In this document: one piece after another, positions 7,590-13,949 of the stretch | How the letters are laid out: each line of letters opens with the position of its first letter | Numbering within the stretch: position 1 is the first letter of the stretch | Origin: a virus | IMG/VR virus record: IMGVR_UViG_3300034980_000340 | Span: 1-20,077 of that record | DNA length: 20,077 nucleotides | Strand: one strand, 5' to 3' | Position numbers and translations under genes: made by a program | Notes under the pieces: generated by a model | The model's input: the letters and a program-made list of their open reading frames with translations, nothing else | Told to the model about the DNA's origin: nothing | The model's database searches: none

Positions 7590-7659
7590 TAATATATAGC
7601 GTTAAACCCGCCTAATATAGTGCGTTGATATTCTAGAGATAGTCTTAGATGATTATCTC

Positions 7660-7965
7660 ATGAAAAACTTTCCTAAAAAATTCACACTTACTATTCTCGG
7701 TCAAAAGGTTCCAGTTAAAACTACCAAGGAACTACCAGATCACTTGGCTGGGTTTTATAATACCAAAGATAAAGAGATACAGATATCCGAAGGGCAAACC
7801 AAGCCCGATGCAGTAATGACCCTGATTCACGAGGCTTTCCATGCGCTTTCTCATAGGGCGGGATTGAGCCAGGTTATATCCCCAGAGATGGATGAAATAA
7901 TTGCTGAACAAGTTTCGATTATGATCCATGAAAACTTCAACCTCTCTCTTAAAAAGAGAAAGTAG
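7660..7965 (+). CDS. Small HExxH zinc metallopeptidase-like protein
   Basis: The protein has 101 residues with a zinc-peptidase motif HEAFH at 57-61. The sequence around it (AVMTLIHEAFHALSHRAGL), and Glu83 in DEIIAEQ about 22 residues later as a possible third ligand, fit a gluzincin-like arrangement. The first 50 residues form short strands (TLTILGQKVPVK) leading to a KEIQIS strand, as in minimal phage and ImmA/SprT-like peptidase domains. No signal peptide, so it should act in the cytoplasm. The substrate is unknown; phage proteins of this type may cut a host regulator or be inactive relatives. No strong ribosome binding site precedes the ATG. Confidence 0.6.
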   Translation: MKNFPKKFTLTILGQKVPVKTTKELPDHLAGFYNTKDKEIQISEGQTKPDAVMTLIHEAFHALSHRAGLSQVISPEMDEIIAEQVSIMIHENFNLSLKKRK

Positions 7966-7971
7966 TTTTCT

Positions 7972-8211
7972 ATGAATATCTGTGAACATGGAAACGAAGT
8001 ATTTATCAATGAAACCTACACTAAGGTTTATACCGAGTGCAAGGACTGTAAACGCGAGGCTGAACGATATAGAGCGCTAGAGCGATTAATGAAGCTATAT
8101 CCCCATAATTATTTATATTGCTCGAATCATGATTGTAACAATATATTTAATAGGGTGAGCCAGCACTGTAAACGCTGTGGTTCGGAACCTGATCGGGAAG
8201 CTGTATATTGA
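7972..8211 (+). CDS. Small zinc-ribbon-like protein
   Basis: This 79-residue protein carries cysteine pairs that could bind two zinc ions: an early C4/H6 with CKDC at about 23-26, and CSNHDC with CKRC in the last third. The middle is a charged helix (REAERYRALERLMKL). It begins seven bases after the peptidase-like gene. Zinc-ribbon proteins of this size often bind nucleic acid or host polymerases, but the specific role cannot be read here. Its stop overlaps a possible TTG-started hydrophobic peptide. Confidence 0.62.
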   Translation: MNICEHGNEVFINETYTKVYTECKDCKREAERYRALERLMKLYPHNYLYCSNHDCNNIFNRVSQHCKRCGSEPDREAVY

Positions 8212-8270
8212 AATTATTACTTATTTACTTATCTTTCGTTTTATTAATACTATTATTTACAGGGGTGTGA
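8208..8270 (+). CDS. Possible 20-residue hydrophobic peptide
   Basis: A TTG at 8208, overlapping the previous TGA, opens a 20-residue frame reading MKLLLIYLSFVLLILLFTGV, a single membrane segment with a signal-like start. Translation would depend on coupling. The composition may be chance in A+T-rich DNA, hence low confidence. Confidence 0.25.
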   Translation: MKLLLIYLSFVLLILLFTGV

Positions 8271-8322
8271 TTCGATTTACATAATGTTCATAAATGTGTA
8301 ATAGAGGGTATTCCTTTTTGAG

Positions 8323-8362
8323 AGTAGGGTGTCACCCTCCCGTGCCCCTACTTTCTTCTTTA
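8323..8362 (+). terminator. Possible Rho-independent terminator
   Basis: AGTAGGG (8323-8329) pairs with CCCTACT (8346-8352) and is followed by a pyrimidine-rich TTCTTCTTT tract. The upstream arm also takes part in an odd palindrome, GGGTG-T-CACCC (8327-8337), so two exclusive folds are possible. It lies in the leader between the small early genes and the replication genes. Confidence 0.35.
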
Positions 8363-8422
8363 CAATACAAATCCATCAAGCTAATTACTTACTCGGACTT
8401 TCCAAATCCAAAAAATACACAC

Positions 8423-8451
8423 CTGTTAAAATGTATTGCCGTACATATAAC
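8423..8451 (+). promoter_or_regulatory. Possible promoter for the replication operon
   Basis: TATAAC (8446-8451) is a good -10 match, with a weak -35 (CTGTTA, 8423-8428) 17 bases upstream. Transcription would start near 8458, so the RNA would begin with the hairpin at 8455-8494. Only the -10 is convincing. Confidence 0.28.
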
Positions 8452-8454
8452 AGT

Positions 8455-8494
8455 AACCCCGTTCATGATCTCGGAAAGTCTCATGAACGGGGTT
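8455..8494 (+). promoter_or_regulatory. 14-bp perfect inverted repeat in the replication leader
   Basis: AACCCCGTTCATGA (8455-8468) is exactly complementary to TCATGAACGGGGTT (8481-8494), with a 12-base loop. Only TTT follows before ATATA, so it is a weak terminator at best. It ends eight bases before the GGAGG of the replication initiator, so it may be a 5' stabilising hairpin, an attenuator or an operator. The rest of the 242-base leader (8271-8512) holds no gene I can support. Confidence 0.55.
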
Positions 8495-8512
8495 TATATA
8501 TCGGAGGCTTAA

Positions 8513-9307
8513 TTGAAATGGTTTAAACATTATGCGAACGCAAATGAATCAGTGGGACTATCTTTGATAATCGAAAAAATGGGTAACGAAGGTTATGGTA
8601 TTTATTGGCGACTATTAGAAATGTTATGCAGTAATTATGATGGTGAAAGTACCTTGTTTGAGTTCACAACGGGTAGAGTAAAGGCACAGATAGGGTGTAG
8701 AACGACCACTAAACTAGCACTCATAGCAGACATAATGACCACACAATGTAGTATAAGTGTTACTTTAAAAAAAGATACCGTAGTCTTTGATGCCCCTATC
8801 TTATCGAATTTAAAGGATAGAGACTTTAAAAAGTCGCGCAAAGATCGCGCAAAATATGCGCTAGATAAGAATAGAATAGATAAGAATAGAATAGAAGAGA
8901 ATAGAATAGATAAGAGTGTTACCAAATCCGGCGCGAAAACCGCACCGAAAATTGATTATCAATTTTATATGGACAACTGGAATAATTATCTAGGTGAATT
9001 ATTGACGCCTATCAAAATGTTAACACCCAAAAGAAAAACAATGATACGCACATTGTTAAAAAATTACCCTGATTTTAATTTACTAGAGTATTTTGAGATA
9101 ATAAAGGGTTCGGATTTTTTAATGGGATCTAATTCAGATTGGCGCGCTGGGTTCGATTGGGTTTTTAAACACTCAAATTACCTAAAGGTTATTGAGGGTA
9201 AATATAACAACAACACGAATAGAAAAAGCACAGCGCAGATTAAACAGGATAATATGCTTAATATTTTAAAGGAGTATGAGAATGAAGATCGAGCAAGCAA
9301 TAACTAA
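8513..9307 (+). CDS. Phage replication initiator-like protein (Lin1244/DUF4373-type N-terminus), TTG start
   Basis: The protein has 264 residues. The first 95 match the N-terminal domain found in many phage replication or DnaD-like proteins: WFKHYANANES, then a helix with GYGIYWRLLEML and a winged-helix-like basic region (to KDRDFKKSRKDRAKY). A repeated linker (DKNRIDKNRIEENRIDK, 118-134) follows, encoded by 15-base tandem DNA repeats. The C-terminal half is aromatic and basic (YQFYMDNWNNYLGELL, KRKTMIRTLL, WRAGFDWVFKHSNYLKVIEGKY), a pattern common at the end of such proteins. The start is TTG 8513, five bases after GGAGG (8503-8507). It likely binds the origin and recruits the replisome, with the next gene as a possible loader. 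The domain call is firm; origin binding is inferred. Confidence 0.68.
   Translation: MKWFKHYANANESVGLSLIIEKMGNEGYGIYWRLLEMLCSNYDGESTLFEFTTGRVKAQIGCRTTTKLALIADIMTTQCSISVTLKKDTVVFDAPILSNLKDRDFKKSRKDRAKYALDKNRIDKNRIEENRIDKSVTKSGAKTAPKIDYQFYMDNWNNYLGELLTPIKMLTPKRKTMIRTLLKNYPDFNLLEYFEIIKGSDFLMGSNSDWRAGFDWVFKHSNYLKVIEGKYNNNTNRKSTAQIKQDNMLNILKEYENEDRASNN
8834..8916 (+). repeat. Iteron-like direct repeats, candidate replication origin
   Basis: Inside the initiator gene are two copies of TCGCGCAAA (8834-8842 and 8845-8853) and a further GCGC. Tandem 15-base units TAGATAAGAATAGAA follow (8862-8876 exact, 8877-8891 exact, 8892-8906 with 13 of 15 matches, and a partial unit to 8916). Direct repeats plus a purine-rich, easily melted tract inside an initiator gene recall the lambda O origin layout. 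The repeats also encode a linker, so protein-level selection is an alternative. Confidence 0.45.
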
Positions 9308-9791
9308 ATTTTGCGTAGCCAAAGGAATTGAGGTTACGAAAGAACGTGTTGATATCCATTCGGGATACCTAAAGAAATCTGGTTTCTCAGATGGTGAAAT
9401 AGTTAGTGCATTAGGAGAATTGTTCGGTGAGACTGAGTTTTTCCCAGACGCCAGCTTGGTTCTAAAGAAATTAAAACCTAGCGGTGCTGATAATACAGCT
9501 CATGCTCAAGCAATGGTTGATAAAATAATGGAAGCTAACTCGATGTTTGGAAGCCCGTTAGAGGTTAAAGAGTTTATAGGGCCAGAGGCATGGAATATAG
9601 TGGAAAGATTTGGAGGTTGGAGCTGTATAACAAATTTAACATATTCAGATCTTGGCACGGCCCGCGCTCAATTAAGGCGAATTGCGGAGAGTCAGGTAAT
9701 TGTAAAAAATACAAATAAAAGAATTGAGCAATCGGATAATTCTAGTTCAAGTTTAGAGCGTGTGGACTTTAGAAATTTAATAGAGAAATAA
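9282..9791 (+). CDS. Replication accessory protein, possible helicase loader
   Basis: This 169-residue soluble protein starts at ATG 9282, seven bases after AAAGGAG; an in-frame ATG at 9276 is too close to that site. The start overlaps the initiator gene. The N-terminal 70 residues are helical, with GYLKKSGFSDGEIVSALGEL and FFPDASLVLKKL, resembling the small helical domain of phage proteins that load or inhibit replicative helicases. The middle has WNIVERFGGWSCITNLT, and the C-terminus ends in a polar Ser-rich tail (RIEQSDNSSSSLERVDF). Position between an initiator and SSB supports replication. No Walker motif, so it is not an AAA+ loader. The family is not recognised with certainty. Confidence 0.55.
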   Translation: MKIEQAITKFCVAKGIEVTKERVDIHSGYLKKSGFSDGEIVSALGELFGETEFFPDASLVLKKLKPSGADNTAHAQAMVDKIMEANSMFGSPLEVKEFIGPEAWNIVERFGGWSCITNLTYSDLGTARAQLRRIAESQVIVKNTNKRIEQSDNSSSSLERVDFRNLIEK

Positions 9792-9819
9792 TTTTACATC
9801 ATGCTCAATAGATTATAGA
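9792..9819 (+). promoter_or_regulatory. Possible promoter or shared motif before SSB
   Basis: TTTACA (9793-9798) and TATAGA (9814-9819) resemble -35 and -10 boxes, but with a short 15-base spacer. The sequence TTTTACATCATGCTC (9792-9806) matches TTTGACATCATGTTC at 15356-15370 in 13 of 15 positions, so it may be a shared regulatory site. Confidence 0.3.
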
Positions 9820-9850
9820 ACAACGATTCAATAAACAACGGGAGGATGAT

Positions 9851-10246
9851 ATGTCATCAGTAAATAAAGTAATTTTATTAGGAAGATTAGGAAGCGATCC
9901 AGAACTTAAATACACACCATCGAGTACAGCGGTTTGTAATTTCACCATGGCAACATCGGAGAGTTATACCGACAAACAGGGTGAGAAGAAACAAAACACC
10001 GAATGGCATAGAATTGTTATTTGGAGTAAATTAGCCGAGTTGTGTAATCAATACTTATCTAAAGGGAGCCAGGTATTCTTAGAGGGTTCTTTACAAACTA
10101 GGTCTTGGGAAAATAAGCAAGGTGTGAAAATGTACACCACCGAGATAGTTGCTAGATCGGTTCAGTTTTTAGATGCGAAATCGGATAATAAGAAACCCGA
10201 GGATAGTAGCGCGCAAGAGTTTACTACTGACGATATTCCTTTCTAA
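9851..10246 (+). CDS. ssb: Single-stranded DNA-binding protein
   Basis: The protein has 131 residues and is a complete bacterial-type SSB. The OB fold runs from about residue 3 to 108: NKVILLGRLGSDPELKYTP, then FTMATSES, TEWHRIVIWSKLAE, then YLSKGSQVFLEGSLQTRSW and TEIVARSVQFLD. A short polar linker leads to the acidic tip TTDDIPF, the peptide that docks partner enzymes such as primase, exonucleases and polymerase clamp loaders. GGGAGG lies seven bases before the ATG. It would coat single strands during phage replication and assist the ERF annealing protein two genes downstream. An HNH endonuclease gene follows by a TAATG overlap. Confidence 0.95.
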   Translation: MSSVNKVILLGRLGSDPELKYTPSSTAVCNFTMATSESYTDKQGEKKQNTEWHRIVIWSKLAELCNQYLSKGSQVFLEGSLQTRSWENKQGVKMYTTEIVARSVQFLDAKSDNKKPEDSSAQEFTTDDIPF

Positions 10247-10767
10247 TGAAAGAGAAATGGAAACTTATAAACAGTTCATATAACTATATGGTGAGCAATA
10301 AAGGCAGGGTTAGGTCGTTAGATAAAAAAGGTAAGAATGGGAGATTTTTTAAAGGAAAACTCTTAAACCTTGTCGACTCTAAAGGTTATAGAGTTGTGAA
10401 TATTTGCTCCGAGGGTAAGCGGAAAATAAACAAGGTGCACAGACTGGTTGCCGAGGCTTTTATAGACAACCCAGTAAATAAACCATGTGTTAACCATATC
10501 AACGGAATTAAGCATGATAATCGAGTAGAGAATCTTGAATGGTGTACAGTCTTAGAGAATAATGTTCATTGTTATAATATGGGGCTAAACAAAGGGAGAT
10601 CGTTATTTGATGAAATACAACTATTGACGATATACACGTTTATAAACAAAAGAAAAACTAGAGAGCTGTGTGAATTGTATGGTAGACCCAGGGTTACAAT
10701 ACAAAAAATAAAACAAGGTAAAAGTTATAAACATTTTTTCGGGAGGATTTTTAATGAATGTGTATGA
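10246..10767 (+). CDS. HNH homing endonuclease (NUMOD4-HNH-HTH)
   Basis: This 173-residue enzyme has three parts. A NUMOD4 segment (residues 3-55: EKWKLINSSYNYMVSNKGRV) comes first. Then the HNH core (65-108: HRLVAEAFIDNPVNKP, VNHINGIKHDN with His84 and Asn92, NLEWCT). A helix-turn-helix-like end follows (about 122-160, RELCELYGRPRVTIQKI). It is a free-standing mobile endonuclease placed between ssb and the ERF gene. It starts on the last base of the ssb stop and ends 14 bases inside the ERF gene. Its own coding sequence holds GGGAGG (10741-10746), the ribosome binding site of ERF. So precise a fit suggests the element now expresses the downstream gene by coupling. Confidence 0.88.
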   Translation: MKEKWKLINSSYNYMVSNKGRVRSLDKKGKNGRFFKGKLLNLVDSKGYRVVNICSEGKRKINKVHRLVAEAFIDNPVNKPCVNHINGIKHDNRVENLEWCTVLENNVHCYNMGLNKGRSLFDEIQLLTIYTFINKRKTRELCELYGRPRVTIQKIKQGKSYKHFFGRIFNECV

Positions 10768-11374
10768 TAAATTACTACAGGTTCAATCAGAACTTAAGGC
10801 AGAGAAAGGGCAGTTAAATAAATTTGGTAATTATAAATACAGGTCACTAGAGGATATATTCGAGGCTCTTAAACCACATCTTAGGCTTCATGGACTTCTT
10901 TTAAAGTTGGATAATGAAATGGAGGTTTTTAATGGGGCTTTATTTAGGAAGTCAATAGCCACCGTTACCGATATAGACAGCTTAGAAAAAATAACATCGC
11001 AGACTTACACACAGGAGTCCATCACCAAAAAAGGAATGTCCGCGGAGCAGTGCTCTGGGTCCACCGCGTCATACGGGGATAAATATGTTTGTAATAAATT
11101 ATTCCTGATCGACGACACCAAGGATGATGATGCTACCAACACCCATGATAGTAATACGAATTCTAAGGCACCTAAAGGGTCCGCAGAGCCTTCGCAAAAA
11201 GATTTACTTGAAAGTATAAAGGCAGAATTAAATCGCCTTACAGATGATTTTAAGGATACGGATTCTTTAGTTGATATTTATAAGATGCTAGGTGTCGAGA
11301 ACTTTAATCAAATTGTAAACAATACCAAGGAAACGAAAAAGATGGCTCTAGAAGAGTTAAGGGGTATGAAATGA
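10754..11374 (+). CDS. erf: ERF-family single-strand annealing recombinase
   Basis: The protein has 206 residues. The N-terminal 135 match the ERF superfamily: LNKFGNYKYRSLEDIFEALK, a hydrophobic strand LHGLLLKLDNE, a treatment of tyrosines and strands around VTDIDSLEKIT, then GMSAEQCSGSTASYGDKYVC and LFLIDDTKDDDATN. These are the hallmark glycine/serine helix and acidic end of the family. A disordered polar linker and a short helical C-terminus follow. ERF proteins anneal complementary single strands during phage recombination and genome circularisation, acting with SSB. ATG 10754 follows GGGAGG by seven bases. The gene ends in an ATGA overlap. Confidence 0.85.
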   Translation: MNVYDKLLQVQSELKAEKGQLNKFGNYKYRSLEDIFEALKPHLRLHGLLLKLDNEMEVFNGALFRKSIATVTDIDSLEKITSQTYTQESITKKGMSAEQCSGSTASYGDKYVCNKLFLIDDTKDDDATNTHDSNTNSKAPKGSAEPSQKDLLESIKAELNRLTDDFKDTDSLVDIYKMLGVENFNQIVNNTKETKKMALEELRGMK

Positions 11375-11622
11375 AGATAGAGTTATTAAGCGATGGATAC
11401 TTTCCGCTTATAACCGGTGATAAAATAGATGCCGCCATATCTCCAGATTCAACCCAAGCGTTTTTCTTTGATTCTAATGGTATGGGTTGGTATGTGCCTA
11501 GTTGTGATTTCGTAAAAGTACCCGAGGAGGATTATAGTAAGTCCGTCGTTTCTAATGGTGACACGGCTCTAGCTCAACTCCAAAGGGTTTCAAAGAACAT
11601 GACTATCGAATTTAAAGAATGA
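11371..11622 (+). CDS. Hypothetical protein of the recombination operon
   Basis: This 83-residue soluble protein is mostly short strands: LLSDGYFPLITGDKIDAAI, then AFFFDSNGMGWYVPSCDFVKV. That suggests a small beta-barrel or SH3-like fold, followed by a helical tail. It overlaps ERF by ATGA and the next gene by ATGA, so all three are coupled. No catalytic motif. Its role is unknown, but small proteins here often modulate the recombinase or exonuclease. Confidence 0.62.
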   Translation: MKIELLSDGYFPLITGDKIDAAISPDSTQAFFFDSNGMGWYVPSCDFVKVPEEDYSKSVVSNGDTALAQLQRVSKNMTIEFKE

Positions 11623-11825
11623 AAACCCATTTAATTAAAAACACCTCAACCTATTGTGGATTACCCGTCACAATTGGTTGGGGATTACAAACAACCACCG
11701 ATAAAGATTTAGTAACCTGTAAAATATGTACAGCGTTTACTAGTCATAAGAAATGGGACGAGGTTTTTTATGCTAGAAATAATGTTGATAATAAAACTAC
11801 TGCACCGCGTTCCAGAAATAGATAG
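11619..11825 (+). CDS. Small CxxC zinc-binding protein
   Basis: The 68-residue protein has a cysteine at residue 13 (TYCG) and the pair CKIC (34-37) in the context DKDLVTCKIC. This resembles a widespread small phage protein family with the pattern T-x-C-G then D-x-x-x-V-T-C-x-x-C. The zinc site probably stabilises a minimal fold. The C-terminus is basic (TTAPRSRNR). It overlaps its upstream neighbour by ATGA. Confidence 0.6.
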   Translation: MKTHLIKNTSTYCGLPVTIGWGLQTTTDKDLVTCKICTAFTSHKKWDEVFYARNNVDNKTTAPRSRNR

Positions 11826-11881
11826 AGAAAGAGTGAGTACTTGTATATTCTTTAATAAACCCAAAGGGAGCGTTGATTTAT

Positions 11882-12127
11882 ATGAGAGATACAAGTTTTG
11901 CAAAAGCGTTCAAAACCCTAATCGTAAAAAGAATCGAAGAGTTGGTAAGTGATGCTCAGGATATAGCAGATAGCTCGAACACCAGGGATTATAAAATAGA
12001 GAAGTTAGATGAAAAACTAGGAATGGTCAAACATAATTTCAAATGCTACGCTATGTTTTTCAAAGTTCCTTATGGTCAAAAAGAAAGCATACTAGAGAGC
12101 TTGGAAACACTATATAGAATACATTAG
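11882..12127 (+). CDS. Hypothetical helical protein
   Basis: This 81-residue charged, helical soluble protein has no known domain. The start ATG 11882 lies 11 bases after AGGGAG (11865-11870); an in-frame TTG at 11873 is only two bases from that site. Residues 4-60 are rich in Lys, Glu and Asp, with a hydrophobic patch near KCYAMFFKVPYG. It precedes the exonuclease gene, whose ribosome binding site begins ten bases after this stop. Confidence 0.62.
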   Translation: MRDTSFAKAFKTLIVKRIEELVSDAQDIADSSNTRDYKIEKLDEKLGMVKHNFKCYAMFFKVPYGQKESILESLETLYRIH

Positions 12128-12137
12128 CTAATAGATC

Positions 12138-12151
12138 GGGAGGGGTTTATT
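12138..12151 (+). promoter_or_regulatory. Ribosome binding site and ATT start of the exonuclease gene
   Basis: GGGAGGGG (12138-12145) is a strong Shine-Dalgarno sequence and ATT follows at 12149, five bases after GGAGG. No ATG, GTG or TTG occurs in frame between the stop at 12125 and position 12212, which lies beyond the catalytic D-F-E motif. Confidence 0.65.
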
Positions 12152-12679
12152 AAAGCAATAATAGATTTTGAAGTTTCTTCATTAAAAGACCGCCACCCTA
12201 TTCAGGTTGGTGTGATAATAACCACCGACGACTTAAAAATAGAACACGAGTTTGAATCCCTAATAGCTTTAAACGGCAATAGTGATTGGTGTAACAATGC
12301 CTATGCCGTTCATAAGATAACTAAATCACAATTAAAAAATGCCCCATCCTCTGAGGATGTAGCCCTCATGCTAGCTGGACTTTTTAAGGTTTACGAAACA
12401 ACCATAGGTAAAAACGAATTGGTTTATCATGCTAATGGTGAGTTCGATATCAAGATCCTAAGTGATCTAATGATTAGAGGCGGTTTAATGGGTCGAGGTA
12501 TGCCGATTAATTGGTGTACATACAATACTTTAAAAAAGGCTAGAGATAATAAGTTGTTTAATAGTTATAAATTAACCGAGATATCTAAATCGCTTGGGTT
12601 TGAATACTTAGCCCACGATGCACTTAGCGATGCTCACGCCACTTTAAATTTAATGAAGGAGCTTAAGAAATATGAATAG
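12149..12679 (+). CDS. DnaQ-like 3'-5' exonuclease (DEDDh), apparent ATT start
   Basis: The protein has 176 residues if it starts at ATT 12149, beginning M-KAIIDFEVSSL. The catalytic set is complete: Asp6 and Glu8 (DFE, ExoI), Asp100 in HANGEFDIKIL (ExoII), and His156/Asp161 in HDALSDAHAT (ExoIII), the DEDDh signature of proofreading-type exonucleases. The first conventional start, GTG 12212, would remove the ExoI motif and leave an inactive protein, so the ATT start is strongly favoured. Stand-alone phage exonucleases of this family trim DNA 3' ends in replication, recombination or host DNA degradation. It sits between ERF and RusA and overlaps the next gene by eight bases. Confidence 0.85.
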   Translation: MKAIIDFEVSSLKDRHPIQVGVIITTDDLKIEHEFESLIALNGNSDWCNNAYAVHKITKSQLKNAPSSEDVALMLAGLFKVYETTIGKNELVYHANGEFDIKILSDLMIRGGLMGRGMPINWCTYNTLKKARDNKLFNSYKLTEISKSLGFEYLAHDALSDAHATLNLMKELKKYE

Positions 12680-12914
12680 TAAAAAATCTCGTGCATATTT
12701 CAAGTGTCTCAAGGTGATCAAATCCACAACATACAACACTTGTGAATTATGGAACTGGTTGTTTAAACTCAGAAACAATAACATAATAACTTATGAGCAA
12801 TTTTTAATACTAGCGGAAGTGTATAATGAAGAAATTTATATTCAACGTGGAGCCGTGTGCAAAGCCCCGTATGACCCAAAGAGACAGGTGGGCGAAAAGG
12901 AAATGCGTACTTAA
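12672..12914 (+). CDS. Hypothetical protein overlapping RusA
   Basis: This 80-residue ORF begins ten bases after AAGGAG (12656-12661) and overlaps the exonuclease end. Residues 1-50 look like a genuine small helical domain with tryptophans (YNTCELWNWLFKLRNN and YEQFLILAEVYNEEIYI). The last 30 residues overlap the RusA gene in another frame, and their sequence is probably dictated by RusA. The unusually long 89-base overlap may mean the functional part is only the N-terminal domain. Family not recognised. Confidence 0.55.
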   Translation: MNSKKSRAYFKCLKVIKSTTYNTCELWNWLFKLRNNNIITYEQFLILAEVYNEEIYIQRGAVCKAPYDPKRQVGEKEMRT

Positions 12915-13194
12915 ATATTTTGGGTTTAAAGACCAGATAAATATGGAAGCGACTAAACAGGGTTATAGTGTAAAAATTCCACTATCTATAACATTTATAA
13001 TAACCATGCCAAAGTCATGGAGTAAAAGAAAGAAAGAGGATATGAACGGTAAGCCCCATAAATCAAAACCAGATCTAGATAATCTCATAAAAGCATTTAA
13101 AGATGGTTTATTAAAAGAAGATTCAATGGTTTGGCAGTATGGAAAAATGGAAAAGCGCTGGGGTTACGAAGGGAGGATAGAAGTTTATGATTGA
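12826..13194 (+). CDS. rusA: RusA-family Holliday junction resolvase
   Basis: The protein has 122 residues. It carries the RusA signature: an N-terminal strand with CAKPRMTQRDRW, a hydrophobic strand PLSITFIITMPKSW, a basic helix KRKKEDMNGKPH and the catalytic block KPDLDNLIKAFKDGL (81-95, Asp83 and Asp85), with a further acidic residue in KEDSMVWQ (Asp99). RusA dimers cut four-way DNA junctions to resolve recombination intermediates before packaging. It works downstream of ERF and SSB in the same operon. ATG 12826 lies within the previous gene. The next ATG (13187) overlaps its end. Confidence 0.88.
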   Translation: MKKFIFNVEPCAKPRMTQRDRWAKRKCVLKYFGFKDQINMEATKQGYSVKIPLSITFIITMPKSWSKRKKEDMNGKPHKSKPDLDNLIKAFKDGLLKEDSMVWQYGKMEKRWGYEGRIEVYD

Positions 13195-13354
13195 TGATAA
13201 AGACAAAGAAAACCTCGATTTACCAAGTGCTCATAAGGATTTACTGGAGAAATATAAAGAGGCTATAGAAGTGCTAAGGAATATTGATAAATTACCATTA
13301 GTGAGCTATCACTTAGAGAGATTTAAACACAAATACAGAGAAGAATTCAAATAA
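13187..13354 (+). CDS. Small charged helical protein
   Basis: This 55-residue ORF starts at ATG 13187, inside the end of RusA, ten bases after GGGAGG (13171-13176). It encodes a Lys/Glu/Asp-rich, wholly helical peptide (MIDDKDKENLDLPSAHKDLL) ending YREEFK. Nothing is recognised. The ribosome binding site, coupling to RusA and continuous charged composition support translation. Confidence 0.55.
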   Translation: MIDDKDKENLDLPSAHKDLLEKYKEAIEVLRNIDKLPLVSYHLERFKHKYREEFK

Positions 13355-13370
13355 TCGCATATCGGGAGGG

Positions 13371-13574
13371 ATGATGACGATACCAATGAGAAATACTGGT
13401 TCCGCCTTCGGTAAGGAAGGGAGAGCCGCCTTACCTAATAAGAAAATCAAATGGTGTAGTAAATGCAAAGAAAATCACCCGTCTACTTGGTTTAGGCCTG
13501 ATCTAGAGCGCCCAGATGGGCTTGATAATAGGTGTAGTGTAAAACTTAGGATGTGCTATGAAGAAATAGATTGA
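13371..13574 (+). CDS. Small zinc-finger-like protein
   Basis: The 67-residue protein contains WCSKCKENHPSTWF (CxxC at about 29-32), followed by a PDGLDNRC element. This is the pattern of a small phage and bacterial zinc-binding motif usually ending in a second CxxC. Here the second pair is loosened, with cysteines at about 54 and 62, so metal binding is likely but not certain. GGGAGGG directly precedes two tandem ATGs (13371, 13374), and a third in-frame ATG lies at 13386. The exact start is therefore uncertain. Confidence 0.6.
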   Translation: MMTIPMRNTGSAFGKEGRAALPNKKIKWCSKCKENHPSTWFRPDLERPDGLDNRCSVKLRMCYEEID

Positions 13575-13616
13575 GGCTTGGGTTGTGGGTTACTGATAAA
13601 TTATTCGGAGAAGAAA

Positions 13617-13949
13617 ATGAGTGATAAGAAAGCGGAGGGGTTTAAGGAGTGGTTTTTGGAACACTCTGAACATCTGTTACATCTAAGTAAAACGAGTGGA
13701 CTTGAATACCTATATTGTAACCTAACTAATAAACATGAGAAGGCTATATCGTTCTGGCAATTATGCGCAGATAGTAATGGAGAGAAACTCCAAGCCGCCA
13801 ATAAGAAGCTAGAGTTGCTTACTAAGTGTAGCTGTAAAAAATATTGGAAGCGTATGAATGGTGAAACTCGTTTGGCAACATTAAAATGCCAAGGCTGTAA
13901 GAACAAACAACGTGTTGATAATGAATTTAGTGGGAGTGGGGAATGTTAG
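13617..13949 (+). CDS. Hypothetical cysteine-rich protein
   Basis: This 110-residue protein starts at ATG 13617 after CGGAG (13606-13610); an upstream in-frame start at 13578 has no such site. The first 75 residues are helical and aromatic (EGFKEWFLEHSEHLLHL and AISFWQLCADSNGEKLQ). The last third holds two cysteine clusters (KCSCKKYWKR and KCQGCKN), a likely zinc ribbon. The end NEFSGSGEC is encoded by a 25-base element repeated at the end of the next gene. Function unknown. Confidence 0.6.
   Translation: MSDKKAEGFKEWFLEHSEHLLHLSKTSGLEYLYCNLTNKHEKAISFWQLCADSNGEKLQAANKKLELLTKCSCKKYWKRMNGETRLATLKCQGCKNKQRVDNEFSGSGEC
13921..13945 (+). repeat. 25-base translation-junction repeat, copy 1
   Basis: This 25-base element runs from ATGAATTTAGTGGG to the ATG at 13943. 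It encodes the C-terminal NEFSGSGE and supplies the ribosome binding site and start codon of the next gene. It matches 14052-14076 at 22 of 25 positions. Confidence 0.6.

Noticed and set aside
8294-8526. Two overlapping + strand ORFs (8294-8512 and 8329-8526) in the leader
   Set aside because: They read through strong inverted repeats, have no ribosome binding sites, overlap each other in different frames, and their composition (many Pro, Ser, Thr, Ile) does not look like the neighbouring genes.
8862-8916. CRISPR array
   Set aside because: The repeats are directly adjacent without spacers and lie within a coding frame.
11770-11952. 60-residue ORF bridging two small genes
   Set aside because: It overlaps both neighbours (56 and 71 bases) in other frames and has only a weak GAGG upstream. 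It could be translated, but its basic C-terminus is what the other frame of the next gene would give.
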